NCBI GenBank assembly: GCA_009741485.1
Contig: CM019214.1
Location: 55,759,342 to 55,823,341, forward strand
DNA from: Malurus cyaneus samueli
Lineage: Eukaryota > Chordata > Aves > Passeriformes > Maluridae
DNA: 64,000 nucleotides
Direction of reading: 5' to 3'
The notes under the pieces are model-generated. The model had not been told where the DNA came from. It worked only from the letters and a program-made list of their open reading frames with translations, and did not search any database. Shown piece by piece: positions 1 through 11,744 of this stretch (its first letter is position 1; the number at the start of each line of letters is the position of its first letter). The position numbers and the translations under genes are program-made.

Positions 1-1389
1 TGGTACACAATACATTGCCATGATTTTTTTTTAGCTATTAAAAAAGGAAAATTTCTCTCATTTTCACTATAGCATCTGCTACTTGGTTTTCTTCCTGCAT
101 CTGTCTGCTTGTGGCTGCTTGTTAGGGAGTAGTCAAAGTGCTCAATGAGTAGTCATTGTGAGCACTTTACATCTGCAAGGAGGCAGGGAAATACATCTCC
201 ACCCTGTTGCATTTCACTGCTCTGGCTGGTGAATGTTAGCCTCCTGTACAACAGTCTTTGTCTCAGACTTCCCAAGTGATAACTCCCACTGTAAATGCCA
301 CAGCAGACATGAAGTTTTCTCATCCAGCTTAAATCTCATTGGTGGCTTCTCTGCCATGAACAGCTACCTTATGAACTTTTGTTATTTGCCTATTCAGTAC
401 TGGATAGGATCAAAGGAAGTGGAGAATACTTTGAAGGAATTCATGTCAATTATTACCATAAAACAAACAAATAAACTGCAGGAAATGGTATGTATATCTA
501 GAACAGTGCAGAAAGGATTTAATTTTGTCATTATGTTTTAGAAATGGGAGGATTTCCACTTCTGTAGGGAAGTTGAGTTGAGGTTAAATGCAGTTTTGAA
601 TTTCAGAGTCCTAGTAATCCTTTTTATTCGGCTTTTGGTTGGTAGAAATCATAAAATGCTAGAAATATTTAACCAGAGTATTAAAAAGTTTTATGATGAC
701 AATCTGTCTTCATAATGGAGCAGGTTGCATTACCAACTGGGTAATTAAAGTATGAGTGTACTGTGAATGCATTGTGAATACTTGATGCCTGTGATGAATG
801 AAGGACACTTTCCTATTTTGCGTATTTATTTGCCTTAAGAGCATAAGAGTCTTGGACGACAATAAATCAATTTTTTTTTCTTAATGACAAGCCAGCAGTT
901 TCACAAATATAAGGGATTTCATATTTGCAGTGGCACAGTTTTATTTACTTATTATTTCAACTTGGAATCAAAATCTTCATTAAATGCACACGGTGAATGA
1001 GGGCAATGGTTTTGATGGGGTTGGGGAAGAATGGAGAAAGAAATGCCTATCTGAAGAAGGAACCTTACTTTTAAAAGAATTATTCCTGGTGTAAAGCAAA
1101 GTTGTTTCCTTTCAGTAGGAATTTTGTCTACTTCTATGATGGCAAAAGCAAAGAGGGAAGGAAAGCAAAACAGCTGGGTTATACTTCAATGAGACAGGCT
1201 CGCTTGATTCTTGAGCTAGAAAAAAAGAAATACTACTGTCAGTAACTTAAGAAAAGGTGGTTGTACTTCTTGGTTGTTCTCCAATGGTGTATGTATTTAA
1301 AAATGGAGGTTTCCTGTGATGTCTTTTCTGGATTGTGTTTTCGAAAGAATGGGTTGCCTCCTTTCAGGAAGCAATTGCTTTTTCCCAAA

Positions 1390-1605
1390 CTTGCATTTTA
1401 CGAAAAACATCCATTGAGGAATTTTGCATAGCATGAGTAAAACAGTTGAAAGTTGAAAACTTTCTTGACTTCAAGAGGTATATAAAATGGGCATTTTCTC
1501 AGTAATGGCATTATTTTTGTCTGGGTTATCTTTCATTTTATTTTCAGAATGTGTAAATTGGAAAGAAATGTGTCCGTTAGTAGTACAGACCTGTAACTTT
1601 TCAGT
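1390..1605 (+). repeat. Duplicated block, copy 1, unknown family
   Basis: This segment aligns collinearly with 3338-3565. Shared anchors are cttgc-ttta near the start, ggaattttgc and aaaacagt in the middle, atattttctcagtaatgg versus gcattttctcagtaatgg, and tacagacctgtaa at the end. Identity looks like roughly 70-80 percent by eye. Similarity fades upstream of about 1390 and stops after 1605. It matches no CR1 or LTR sequence I know. It is either an old dispersed repeat or a local duplication. Confidence 0.65.
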
Positions 1606-2555
1606 CGTGGGTTTATATGTACCTCGTACCTGTTTGCAGGGCTTTTATATTTGTAGAATCTTTGTTTCCTGTATCCTCTGTGATACAAAAAATAATTCAT
1701 GCAGCAAGATCCAATATGATAGAAAGTTCTGATAGCAATGTGAATGTGTAAAATGTATCAGTATGTGTCCAAGCCATTTAAATATACCTATGTGTAGCTA
1801 GGAGAACTCTGTTCAAGAGTTAATCATCTATTTTCCAGGAACAGCTGGAACAAATTGCTCCCTCTATTTGGGCTTGCAAAGCTGAAAAAGCAGGGGATGC
1901 AGCATTAGCTGTGTGTGGGAGTGAGCAGTCCAAACCTGCATTTTCTCTGTTGCACATCAAGACTATTAAGAGGCAGAATAGGTCAAAGATATGGGGTGGG
2001 GGGCAGAAAGTGTTATTTTCAAGGAAGTGTGATGGCTACTAACTCGTGACAGAGGTTTGTAGTGTATCATTGCTATAGCTGTCAGGTGCCTGACAGGACT
2101 GCCATGATGAACAATAAAAAAATCAACTTTCATTCAACAGTTTTCTCTGGACTTTAGGAAGTGTTTGGAACTTGAAATAGGGTTTATAAAATGATCATTT
2201 TTGTGTTGCAATGAGTTTCAGAAAGGATGAGAATGATTTTAGGTATGAATTTTCTGCTGTGATATACTACAGTAAATTGTTGTATTTTTACATGATGAGA
2301 AGAAACACTAAGAGATAATAGTTACATTTCAAAGACACTGTAAGAAGCAGTGAGTAGATTTGAAAAAGATTTTTTTTTAAAAGTGTTCCTTTGATTGGTG
2401 GATGTTGCGCAAAATACACGCACACAGAACAAAATATTCATTGTCTTAGATCCTATGAGGCAACTAAGCTATCAGTCAGAAGAGAGTTAGTTTAGTTTTA
2501 TTTCTATTTATCATTTTTTTGTCATGATTTGGAGATTTTGAATTTTCAGGGGGAG

Positions 2556-3110
2556 AAAAAAGTGAGACAGGTGAGAGAAATAGACCTGCAGACGCCCAGG
2601 TCAGTTCAGGGGTGGGAGGAGGTGCTCCAGGCACTGGAACTGAGATTCCCTGCAGGCTGTGGTGCGGACCATGGTGATGCAGCTGTGCCCCCCTGCATGG
2701 GGGATCTCGGGCTGGAGCAGGTGGGTGACTGAAGGAGGCTGTGCTGTGGACCCATGGAGAGAGGAGCCCACACTGGAGCAGGTTTCCCCATAGGAATTTT
2801 GACCCCAGGGCAGACCCTTGGAGGACTGCACCCCCTGGAAGGGGGGTCCTCCCCCTGAGGAGAAAGGAATGGCAAAGTGGGAACTTCCTGCACCCCCATT
2901 CCCCATCTCCCTGTGCTGCTGAGGGGGAGACGGCAGAGAGATTGTGAGTGAAGTTGAGCCCAGAAAATGGGAGTTACTGGGGAGGGTGTTTTAAGATAGG
3001 TATTTTATTTGTCATTATCCTCCTCTGTTTTGATTGTTAGTAAATTAAATTAATTTCACCAAGTAGACTCTTTTTTTTGCCTGTGATGGTGATTTTTGAG
3101 TGATCTGTCT
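2556..3110 (+). mobile_element. ERV LTR fragment, same family as 4820-5947, 3' truncated
   Basis: This matches the reverse complement of the solo LTR at 4820-5947 across most of its length. Matching parts include the ggaggaggtgctccagg segment, repeated 'ctggagcagg' motifs, the gtgagtgaagttgagccc segment, gtgttttaagata, and a tail near 3040-3105 resembling gtctgttttgcccgtgac. LTRs with these motifs are common in bird genomes. The strand follows the position of the polyadenylation-like region near the right end, where the AATAAA seen in the other copy is mutated. The first few hundred bases of the LTR are missing on the left, and similarity fades near 3110-3125 on the right. No internal viral genes adjoin it. 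The 97-101 codon ORFs inside are chance frames in GC-rich LTR sequence. Confidence 0.75.
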
Positions 3111-3191
3111 AGCTATGTTCTTATACATTAGGTGTCTCAAGAGCTGTTGAGATCTGACATTGTTAAAACAAATTAAAACAATTAAAACAAA

Positions 3192-3193
<2 letters not shown>

Positions 3194-3239
<46 letters not shown>
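3194..3239. repeat. (CA)n microsatellite
   Basis: An uninterrupted run of 23 CA dinucleotides. It lies between the LTR fragment and copy 2 of the duplicated block, and is likely length-polymorphic. Confidence 0.98.
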
Positions 3240-3241
<2 letters not shown>

Positions 3242-3337
3242 GCAAACAAAAAAACCGTCCAAAAAACAAAAACTATCTTAAAAGACAAAATTGAATAAAT
3301 TATCATATTTGAAATTAAATTAAGTCAGTTCCACAAG

Positions 3338-3565
3338 CTTGCTCTTTACTAAAAGCATGCTTTAGGGAATTTTGCCGAACTTGAACAAAACAGTCGCTAA
3401 AAATGTTTTGTTTTTTTTTTTTTTACTGGAAGGGTTATATATAATGGATATTTTCTCAGTAATGGTACCATTTCTGCCTGAGCTATCTTCCATTTTACCT
3501 CTAAGAATATATAAATTGGAAAGTAAACATCCCCATTAGTAATACAGACCTGTAAATTTTCAGTT
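3338..3565 (+). repeat. Duplicated block, copy 2, unknown family
   Basis: This is the partner of 1390-1605 in the same orientation, about 1.95 kb downstream. It differs by substitutions and by an inserted T run (about 3409-3424). The pair flanks the LTR fragment and the CA repeat. Confidence 0.65.
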
Positions 3566-4446
3566 GGAAACTACTGTATCAGAATATTTTATCTATTACA
3601 TCTTCTCAAAAATTCCTAAGTGAATAAAATTGATAAAAGCTTTCCTTATGAGATAAGTGTTTTGGTATGTCTTTTAAGGCAGTTTATAGTTGTAATGTAA
3701 AACAATGTCAGAATGAAACTTTTTTAACCTTGTCAAATAAAAGCATTACAATGAGGCATTTTGCTGTCTGTTGAGGAAAACAGCCCCATCGTCCAATCCT
3801 CCAACCATTGACTTAATTAAAAAACACAGAACCAACAACTTTGCATATATTTAACTTTTTTGCAAGTATTTTTTTTTTTAAGTTTGAAATCAGTCTATTT
3901 TAAATTGTTGCTGCTCACTCTCAATCTTCATTTGGAAACTATTTTTTCAATATCAGTCACAACAGTGTTGTGACTGCTGAGCCCATTTAGTTGTTCCTCA
4001 AAATCATATGGAATCTTAATCTCTGGGAGCTGTAAGTATTGGAGAGATGCTGAAAGTAACATTGGCAGACAGTAGAGCACAATATTGGAAGGAGTATAGT
4101 GGAGGTGAGCAAAAGCTTACGCTGTTTTTAAGACTGGACACTGCACTGTGGAGAAAGAGGAGAGGGAATAGGAAGTTTGAAGCAGTTGTTTAGAAGACTG
4201 TAGGGGGTAAAAGGTGAGAAAGTGCAAAGAGATAAAGGATCAGTTGAACACTTAACCAACCAAATAGACTAACAGTTTAAGGGGTTCCAAGGGCATAGGA
4301 TATGAGACAAACTCATTTCATCAGTGAAAGTAATACATTCTAGAAAAAGGGGGGAAGACTGAAGGAATCTAAAGCATTTATCAGTATAACCGAATTCTGT
4401 AAATAATGGCTTTCAGAATAATGAGATTATTTTAGTAATGGTTCAT

Positions 4447-4488
4447 TGAATTAATTTTATTGAATTAATTTTATTGAATTAATTTTAT
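4447..4488 (+). repeat. Three perfect tandem copies of a 14-bp unit
   Basis: The unit tgaattaattttat occurs three times without a mismatch, at 4447-4460, 4461-4474 and 4475-4488. The perfect identity suggests recent slippage. Confidence 0.95.
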
Positions 4489-4735
4489 TTAACATTTCAC
4501 TTTTAGAACAAAAAAACGAAAATAAAACATTTTAAAAAGAACTTAAATCTAAAGTAACCAAGTATTTCAGGAGGCTATGGTATCTTTATTGTTGATTATC
4601 ATCACCGACAATAGAGAGATCTATGCTTGTAGTGTAGATTAGGTGAAGGATCTTAGATAAGGAAAAATCTAACTGATAGTATTTTGAACTAAATCAAAAC
4701 AGATGCCTTGCTTTGTATATTTTATTAAACTTGGG

Positions 4736-4755
4736 AAAAAAAAAAAAAAAAAAAA
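4736..4755. repeat. Poly(A) run
   Basis: An uninterrupted A20 tract, 64 bp before the left edge of the solo LTR. Confidence 0.95.
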
Positions 4756-4819
4756 TCATGATGCGAACAAAGTATTCCTTCTCAAACCATATGTCTGCAT
4801 TTTTTTTCCAGTCAGCTAC

Positions 4820-5947
4820 TGTAGTGGGTTGACCCTGGGTGGACAACAGACACCCACTAAAGCCACTGTATCATTCCTCCCTGCAACTGAACAGGGCAGA
4901 GAAAACACAGCGAAGGGTTCATGGGTTGATACAAGAACTGGGAGAATCACTCAGTTAATGCTAAAACGGGCAAAACAGACTCTACTTGGGGACATTAACT
5001 GAATTTATTACTAACAAAACCAGAGCAGGATAATGAGCAGTAAAATAAATCTAACAAACACCTTTCCCCCACTCCTTCCTCCTTCCCAGCCGCTACCTAC
5101 TCCCTGCATCAGTGCAGGGAGACAAGGAATGGGGGTCGTAGTCAGTGCATCACATGTTGTTCCTGACACTGCTCAGGGAGAAGAGTCTTTCCATTGCTCC
5201 AGCATGGGGTCCCTCCCACTGTAGACAGTTCTCCTTGAAATCCTCCAATGTATGTGCATTCCGTGGTCAACAGATCTTCACAAACTGCTGCAAGCTGGTC
5301 AGTCTTCCACAGGGAGCAGTGCTTCAGGCATTGGATGCTCCAGCATGGGTCTCAAGTCCTATCAAAGAAAATTTTCTGCCGAGTGAGAATCTGCTCCTGT
5401 CTCCACAGGTCTGCATGTCCGTGCCAGGACCCTTGTGCATTACAGGGCTCTCACAAGTTCAAATGTCTCTCAGACATTTACCTGCTCCAGGATGGGGCTC
5501 TGCCGTGGGCTGCGGGTGGATCTCTGTGTCCCCATGATGCTCCATGGGCTGCAGAGGAGCAGCTCCTTCACCATGACCTGCACCAGGGACTCCAGGGGAA
5601 TCTCAGCTCAGCTCAGCACATGGAGCACCTCTTCCTGCTCCTTCTTCACTGACCTCAGTGTCTGCAGGGCTGTTCCTCCCACATCTTCTCATCCTGCTCT
5701 TCTCTGGCTGCAATTACATCTGTGCAGTAACTTTTTATTTATTTATTTTTTTTTATTTTTTTTTTTCCTTTTAAAATCTATTATCACAGAGGTTTTACTA
5801 CTGTTTCTGATTGGCCCAGCCTTGGCCAGCAGCACGTCCATCTTGGCTTTACTGGACATGGAGTAAGCTTCCAGTAGCTTCTCATGGAAGCCACCCCTGT
5901 ACCCCACTCCACCCCCCAACAAAACCTGGCCACCCAAACCCGATACA
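4820..5947 (-). mobile_element. Solo ERV LTR, complete, with target-site duplication
   Basis: A 1128-bp element bounded by TG (4820) and CA (5947) and flanked by GCTAC on both sides (4815-4819 and 5948-5952), the 5-bp target duplication expected of several retrovirus classes. The left edge (tgtagtgggttgaccctgg) and right edge (ccaaacccgataca) match the ends of a common avian LTR family. I place the sense strand as minus because an AATAAA (5009 down to 5004) then lies about 185 bp from the 3' end. There is no internal viral sequence on either side, so this is a solo LTR left by recombination. Internal 'ctccagcatggg' submotifs and a T-rich patch (5728-5770) are present. The 112-143 codon frames within it are not genes. 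Confidence 0.85.
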
Positions 5948-7695
5948 GCTACTAAACAAGGCACATATTTCCTCTCTATAGAAGAGGTTTGGTGTGGTAC
6001 AATAGTCCCTACTCATTGTCCTTCCTGTGTTTCTGAAGAGCTGCTCAAACAATCTGAGATGACACAATAAACTGGTAGCTGGGTTTTTTTCTTGTCTGGT
6101 GGTATTAAGATGTACAGAAACACAGAACAAAAGAGGATTCAGCTGTGTTTTTGCTGGGCACACAGATGTCCTAGTGATTGTAGTTTGCCTTATGGTGTTC
6201 AAAGAATGATTTACAAGCATCTTGTTTCACAAATTGCCTGTAGGAGGAAACACTGTTGTAAAGTATACATTATGCAGATTTATCTATAGAACAATGAGTT
6301 TAAAATGTGCACTGGACTCTGTTTTTTTGTGTTGTTGTTGTTTTGTTTTGGTTTTTTTTTAATTATTTTATGTAGGAAAGAGATCTGTGAGACAGCAACA
6401 ATATCTCTGAGCAAAACTGGTAAAACTAAAAAGTCCTATTTGATATTCTGATTATTTTTTATCTGGCATTTCTACCTGCTGAAACTCTGGGCAGAGCCTG
6501 TAGTTCCAGATATGATTGCTGATAGCAGAATGAAAAACATAGTTTTGCTCACAAACAGAGCTTTAGCATTGCTGTTGCAGTAAGAAAACTGTTTAAAGTC
6601 TTTACAAAACTCCCTCTTGCCTTTTTGCAAGTGATCACTAATGAAAGCCATGACTTTTGACAGTCCATCTTAGTTGGTGCAATTCCACAGGCTATTGATT
6701 TCTAAGCATTCAATAAGTAATTTTTAGAGAACGAATTGTGTGGAGATTTTTTTCACTCTTATATATGGAATGCTTCTTCTGGTTTTGCAAGTTATAAATA
6801 ACAAAGCAATGTTTTTTCACTGAAGAATTTGATATATTTTGTTTCTTGATTATGTATTTTGGATATGTAGCCAATAATATGCACTAAATTAAATTGAACA
6901 GGTTGTGCAAAAGTTTGCATGATCAATCTTACATAAGTGAAAACTGAAAAAATGTTAAATAGAACAGGATTTAATATTCCAGCAACAAATAAATTATATT
7001 ACGTTTTCTGGTTAAAGAGTCCTTTATTTGGGGCCAGGGCCTTCAGTAGAATGAAGAATAAATGCATTCAAATTGGGTCTTTAAAATACCTGAGTATTCT
7101 CTAAAGTACTCTGCTATACACACTGGTAGGAATCTGTTGTTTTCTGCACCTCTATGAATGTAATTTCCAGAATGGAAACATTTTTAAGTCTAAGCCACAC
7201 AGAGGAATGTGGTATAGTTTCAAGTCATGTGAATTCTGTATTTCAAAGTACTTGGTTTTTATTCTTTTGTTCAGGTTATGGTTTAACTACTGATTTTGTA
7301 ATTGCTTAACAAGAAAGATATAGGTAGCTAAATCTGTGTGTGAAGTCCCTTTTCCCCTGGCATTTTCTCTTTAACTCCTCAACAACATTACTGCAAGGTT
7401 TTAATCTCTTGATTCTTGTTCAAATCAGTATTTATTTTTTTTTTCTAGTAAAAGAGAAGCATTGTGGAGTTGGATGTTTTAGATTCTCTAGGTTTTTATT
7501 TCTATTTGCACTATTTTAAAATCTATAATGGGTCAAGGAATGGATTTTTCTCTACACCTTTGGGCTCTTTTATCATTTCTCTTTTAATGGCATGATGCTG
7601 TTCTTAGCCCTGAAAATTAGTCTGTACAAACTTGCTAAGGTGGATTTTTCCTTTTTTTTTTTTTTTAATTATGTGATATGCACTCTGGTTTCATT

Positions 7696-7713
7696 AAAAA
7701 AAAAAAAAAAAAA
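7696..7713. repeat. Poly(A) run
   Basis: An A18 tract, close to a T15 run at 7652-7666. Nothing suggests a retroposed gene next to it. Confidence 0.9.
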
Positions 7714-8968
7714 GATTATTGGTTATTAGCAATGTTGATAACTTTTATGAGCCTTTTAGTATTCTCATGCCTCAGTATCGCCCTGAAGTATCATTGCTGT
7801 AGTCCTGAGAAATGTTTGGCTTCCTTATTTCTGTGCTTTTAACTAAGTCTTTTAAAGATACAAATGTTTTAGTCTGGACAATTCCCAAATGTTTGAAATT
7901 TCCGCAATTGTTCAAGCTTTGCACTTGCCAGTTGAGGGAGATTATGGAAAAAGTCCACCTGGAGTCTGTCCAGTTCACTGATTAGATGATTTTGAGGTAC
8001 ACAAATGCTAAAAAGGGTTTTGAAAAACTCGGGGAATTTTCAGTCAGATTTGTGTTGGAGTTGCTGCTGAATGCAATCAACAAGCATCTCACTTTAATTT
8101 GTGGTTTGTGCACCTAAACAAGAGCAATATATGCAAAGAGAAATGTAATTTTCATATCACTAGTTGGTCGTGAGTATCTATACGTACTTTCACAAACTGG
8201 TAATTGCCAAAAAATGGTATTTGCTTTAACTAATTCCTACTTTAACGAGTTGCTATCTGAATTTAAAGCATTGATTATGCAGACAGAGCATCCATAATGA
8301 AACAGAGATAGCACATGAATAGGATAAGTAGCAGGCGTTTTATCTGGGCTTTCTTAGAAAATAAATTAGAGATTAATTTATTGTCTTCTACTAAGCTTAC
8401 TGCTTGCTATTTTTCAGGCTAATAATTAAAATATGCTGGCTTGCTTTTGAGCATTTGCTTATTGACTTGGTAAGTGACAGATATGCTGAGTTAGAGGGTA
8501 GAAAATGGCTAGCAGGAAAGAGAGCAAAATTTGTGGCAAATACTGCGTAGCAACTCAAGAACAAAACAGACTGAGCTTATTATAGTCCAATCTTACTTCA
8601 CAAGACTAAATTCAATCAAGGTACTTCTCTTTTTCTGACCTGGAAAAGATAGCATTTTGAATAGCCCAGAACATTCAGGGCTAGTATCCTGTCTGTTCAA
8701 ATGTAAGCTGACCTAGACCTACCTTCTGAACTAACAAACAATATGAACCCATTAAGATCTGCTCATTCCTGTTATTTTCATTTCTCAGAATTGCTCATTT
8801 TTGTTGATGCTTCTAAATTCCCCAGAGGAGTGTGAGAAATGTATCTGTGTAGACCTATCAACCTCTTTTATTAGGCATTAATTTATTTCTCGTAAATTAC
8901 TTGACATTCTAATTCTCCAGCAATAAAGCTAAAGAAATCTGTATATGGCTACAATCAAAGTGAAATTG

Positions 8969-8994
8969 AAAAAAAATAAAAAAAAAAAAAAAAA
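8969..8994. repeat. A-rich run
   Basis: 26 bases of A with a single T at 8977. Confidence 0.9.
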
Positions 8995-9550
8995 GCCGAT
9001 ATTTTTGCCCACTGCCTATTCTAATGAGCTTAGTTCTATCATTAGAGTTTTGTGGGAAAGCGTCTGTTGATCAACCAAAGATGTGAAAATAAACTTGGTT
9101 TTCTGATCAACATGATTGGAGTCCAGATTAGATAGGAACACATAAACAGATTATGTCAATCACAGAATGAATGTGTTTGTTTTGTTTTATCCATTAGGAG
9201 AAAATATCTGGCATGAAGTACTTGACAATGTAACAAGATTAGCTCTAACAGAATTAAGCAACTCTTTCTTTCTAAATCACCAATTTGTAACTATTTCTGT
9301 TGAGGAATCATGTGTAATAACATTTTGCCAGTTCAATTTCCTATACTCAGGCTCACACATACTGTTACCTTTCCAGCACAGAAATGGCACTATCAATTTA
9401 TTTAAAACAACTGATAATTTTTCAGTATCTTACTTAATGTTACAAAAATGAATTTATTAATTTTAAATGAGGCTAAGGTATAATGAAATTACTTAATTTT
9501 AAATGATAGCTCATTCTGTTAAGTTAGTACCTCTACATGGCACAGAATAT

Positions 9551-9574
9551 GGGGGGCGGGGGGGGGGGGGAGGG
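9551..9574 (+). repeat. G-tract
   Basis: 23 G in 24 positions apart from one C (9557) and one A (9571). It lies about 390 bp upstream of the 9967 exon in an otherwise AT-rich intron. Such a tract can form a G-quadruplex in the transcript; that is inference. Confidence 0.9.
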
Positions 9575-9966
9575 CCCAAGATGAAAAAGTAGCTGTGTTG
9601 GTTCCCTGTGAAATTTTCTGCATGCCACCTTCAATTATGCAGGATTCCAGTTGTGTGAGGCCTAGTTATTCCTGTGACAGAAAGGTGGACCAGTCTTTTT
9701 CTGCTTGGAACTGTTGAGCCCCATACAGTGGCTGTAGGAGATTATGTGGAACACTTTTGGACAAAACATAATTCGAAAGCAAATCACTAGAATATCTCAA
9801 AAATTGGGAGTTTCTCTCCCAATGCAGTAAGATTTTTATATCTTATACTTCTGGTGATGACAACAGGGAAAGGAGGCACTGATTACTTGTATCAGAATCT
9901 GGAAGCTGTGGTGAAGTCAACACCTGGTCACATCTATCTACATGGAGTCTCTCTTGTGATTTACAG

Positions 9967-10149
9967 GCTGTCAGGAGCCAGCCATCCCTTGCCACCCCAC
10001 TGTGACATGGATTCGTGTAGCTCTGAGGAATTCTACCAGGCTGTTCACCATGCAGAGCAAACCTTCAGGAAGATGGAGAGCTACTTGAAGCAGCAGCAGC
10101 TCTGTGACGTTATCCTGATTGCCGGGGATCGCAAGATACCTGCACATAG
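9967..10149 (+). CDS. KLHL1: KLHL1 coding exon (start of BTB domain), probably exon 2
   Basis: This 183-bp exon encodes 60 complete codons plus split codons at both ends. It is bounded by ttacag (acceptor AG at 9965-9966) and gtagga (donor GT at 10150-10151). The readable protein runs from [10 protein letters not shown] through [19 protein letters not shown] to [16 protein letters not shown], the first strand and helix of the BTB/POZ fold. KLHL1 is a BTB-Kelch protein of about 750 residues, mainly neuronal, that binds actin and has been reported to modulate voltage-gated calcium channels. As I remember the sequences, the stretch [20 protein letters not shown] and the downstream exons fit KLHL1 better than KLHL4 or KLHL5. 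The frame also stays open through the intron upstream to 9854, so the acceptor is chosen from family alignment and its consensus. The first coding exon is not in the window. Confidence 0.88.
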
Positions 10150-11660
10150 GTAGGAGATAAGCATGAAATATTGAAATTACAAAAGCAAATGGTTTGGATA
10201 TGTGTCTTCCTTAGAACAGTGTTTCCTGTTGCCCCTTATGCTTCTTTCCTCTTGCTTTAAACAGAGTATAAGTGGCTGCAAAAGGTAGATTTGAAGGTGG
10301 GAGCTTTGAAGGTGAGGGTTTTTTTTGTACCGATTTCAAAAGTTCAAGCAGCACTCAACTAGCAAACTGATGGTGAGCGTGACAAACAATTCTCCCTGCT
10401 GTGATGATGTTTTTTATGTGAAGAGAGTGGAAATTTCTGAAATGGGATACTGTATAGCTGCACTGAACATAGCATCATTTCTAGCTTAAGATTCTGGTAG
10501 TCTGATAAATCTGTTGTAGCGTCTCTCAGACACTTACAGTACAATACTGAACACTTTATTCCCATACACTATACCTTTCAATGAACTGAAAAAATCTTAT
10601 TTACTTTTAATGATAATTATTGGTATAAAAATTATAATTACATTACAATTCTATTAAATTGTCAGGTATTAAAGATGCCAGTATTTATGAAACTGCTTGG
10701 TTTTCGACAACAATTAGAGCTTAAAGAAGTTATTCTTCATTGAGATTATGGTCTCAACAATACGCTTTCCTTTAACGCATAAAAGAATTCAATCTTAGAG
10801 TTTAGATTAAAATGCAGAGAATAATTCAGAATTTCCTGCTAAGCAAGTATTTTTGCATCTGAACTCTGTATAAGGCAAGGGTGAACTATTCCCTGCTTGT
10901 GTCCTGATTTCTCTGCTGAGATGCTAAATTCAGATCAGGACTATGGTTCACCAGCAGGAGGTCAGAAACACAGCCAATGCATTTCTGAACTCATGAATTA
11001 ACTTCCTGATGCAGAGGAATACTATAAAGTCATCTTGGCAAATTAGACCATACAAAATTCCTTTTGCCCTAAGTGAGTGTGGACACGGAGACTATTTCTG
11101 TTAAACAAAGAAGCTGGATAGTCTATATTGCGACTCTTATAACAGTAAGTGAAAGAAAAAGGTGTAATATTCAAGACTGCAAAGCTGAAGTTATTGTCCA
11201 AATGCTAAGAAGTAAAACCCGACAGAGGCCTTCATTAAAATATTTAAATCATGAGTTTTAAAAATTATTTCATTCAATTCCTCTGCTATTTTTAATAGTT
11301 GGTCATATTTGGTTGCGCATCTTTTAGTTGTAAATTTAATTTCACTTTTGTCATTTCCATTCTACAATACATATAAATCCTTCCTGAACTGGAAAAATGC
11401 CCTAATAAGAAGACTGACCATGAAATAATAGCCATAATCTTATTTAGATTTTCCAATAAACCTTCAGACACCTTTACATTTAATTTTCTACTTCTCTGTG
11501 GTCTGCAGTCAAAAGTCCAAATAACTGGAAAAGTTTTTGGTTTTTTTATAGTGTTTATTCTATGTTGTTTTAGACAGGTTTGGCTGGATAAGCACAGAGA
11601 GCTGCTCATTTTACTGTATTCATTGCAATTCTAGAAATTACAGATTGAACTCTGTGACTA

Positions 11661-11726
11661 CACTGTAGTTCACTGATGTACAGATTGAACTACAGTGATT
11701 ACCCACTGTAACTGTGGGTTACAGTG
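11661..11726. repeat. Two adjacent perfect hairpins sharing a CACTGTA/TACAGTG stem
   Basis: The first stem is cactgtagttca (11661-11672) with tgaactacagtg (11686-11697), 12 bp with a 13-nt loop. The second is cactgtaac (11704-11712) with gttacagtg (11718-11726), 9 bp with a 5-nt loop. They sit just upstream of a truncated CR1. Confidence 0.8.
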
Positions 11727-11744
11727 CCAGCATGCCCTGGCACA

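Larger units (their letters stand above)
1..9966 (+). other. KLHL1: Intron upstream of first KLHL1 exon seen (partial)
   Basis: This is the 3' part of the intron that ends at the acceptor before the 9967 exon (ttacag at 9961-9966). It starts outside the window. Recognised content is a duplicated block (1390-1605, 3338-3565), two LTRs (2556-3110, 4820-5947), a CA microsatellite and homopolymer runs. In the remaining stretches (1-1389, 1606-2555, 3566-4819, 5948-9966) I see only AT-rich sequence with short chance ORFs. The ORF at 9167-9451 (94 codons) has no splice context and resembles no family I know. Confidence 0.75.

Noticed and set aside
2529..2947. Overlapping frames of 67-101 codons on both strands
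   Set aside because: They lie in the GC-rich ERV LTR fragment, where stops are rare by composition. No family resemblance.
3045..3269. 74-codon minus-strand frame with a long Cys-Val run
   Set aside because: It is the translation of the CA microsatellite.
4703..6289. Cluster of frames up to 143 codons on both strands
   Set aside because: They fall in or across the edges of the solo LTR, which encodes no protein. The frames overlap one another.
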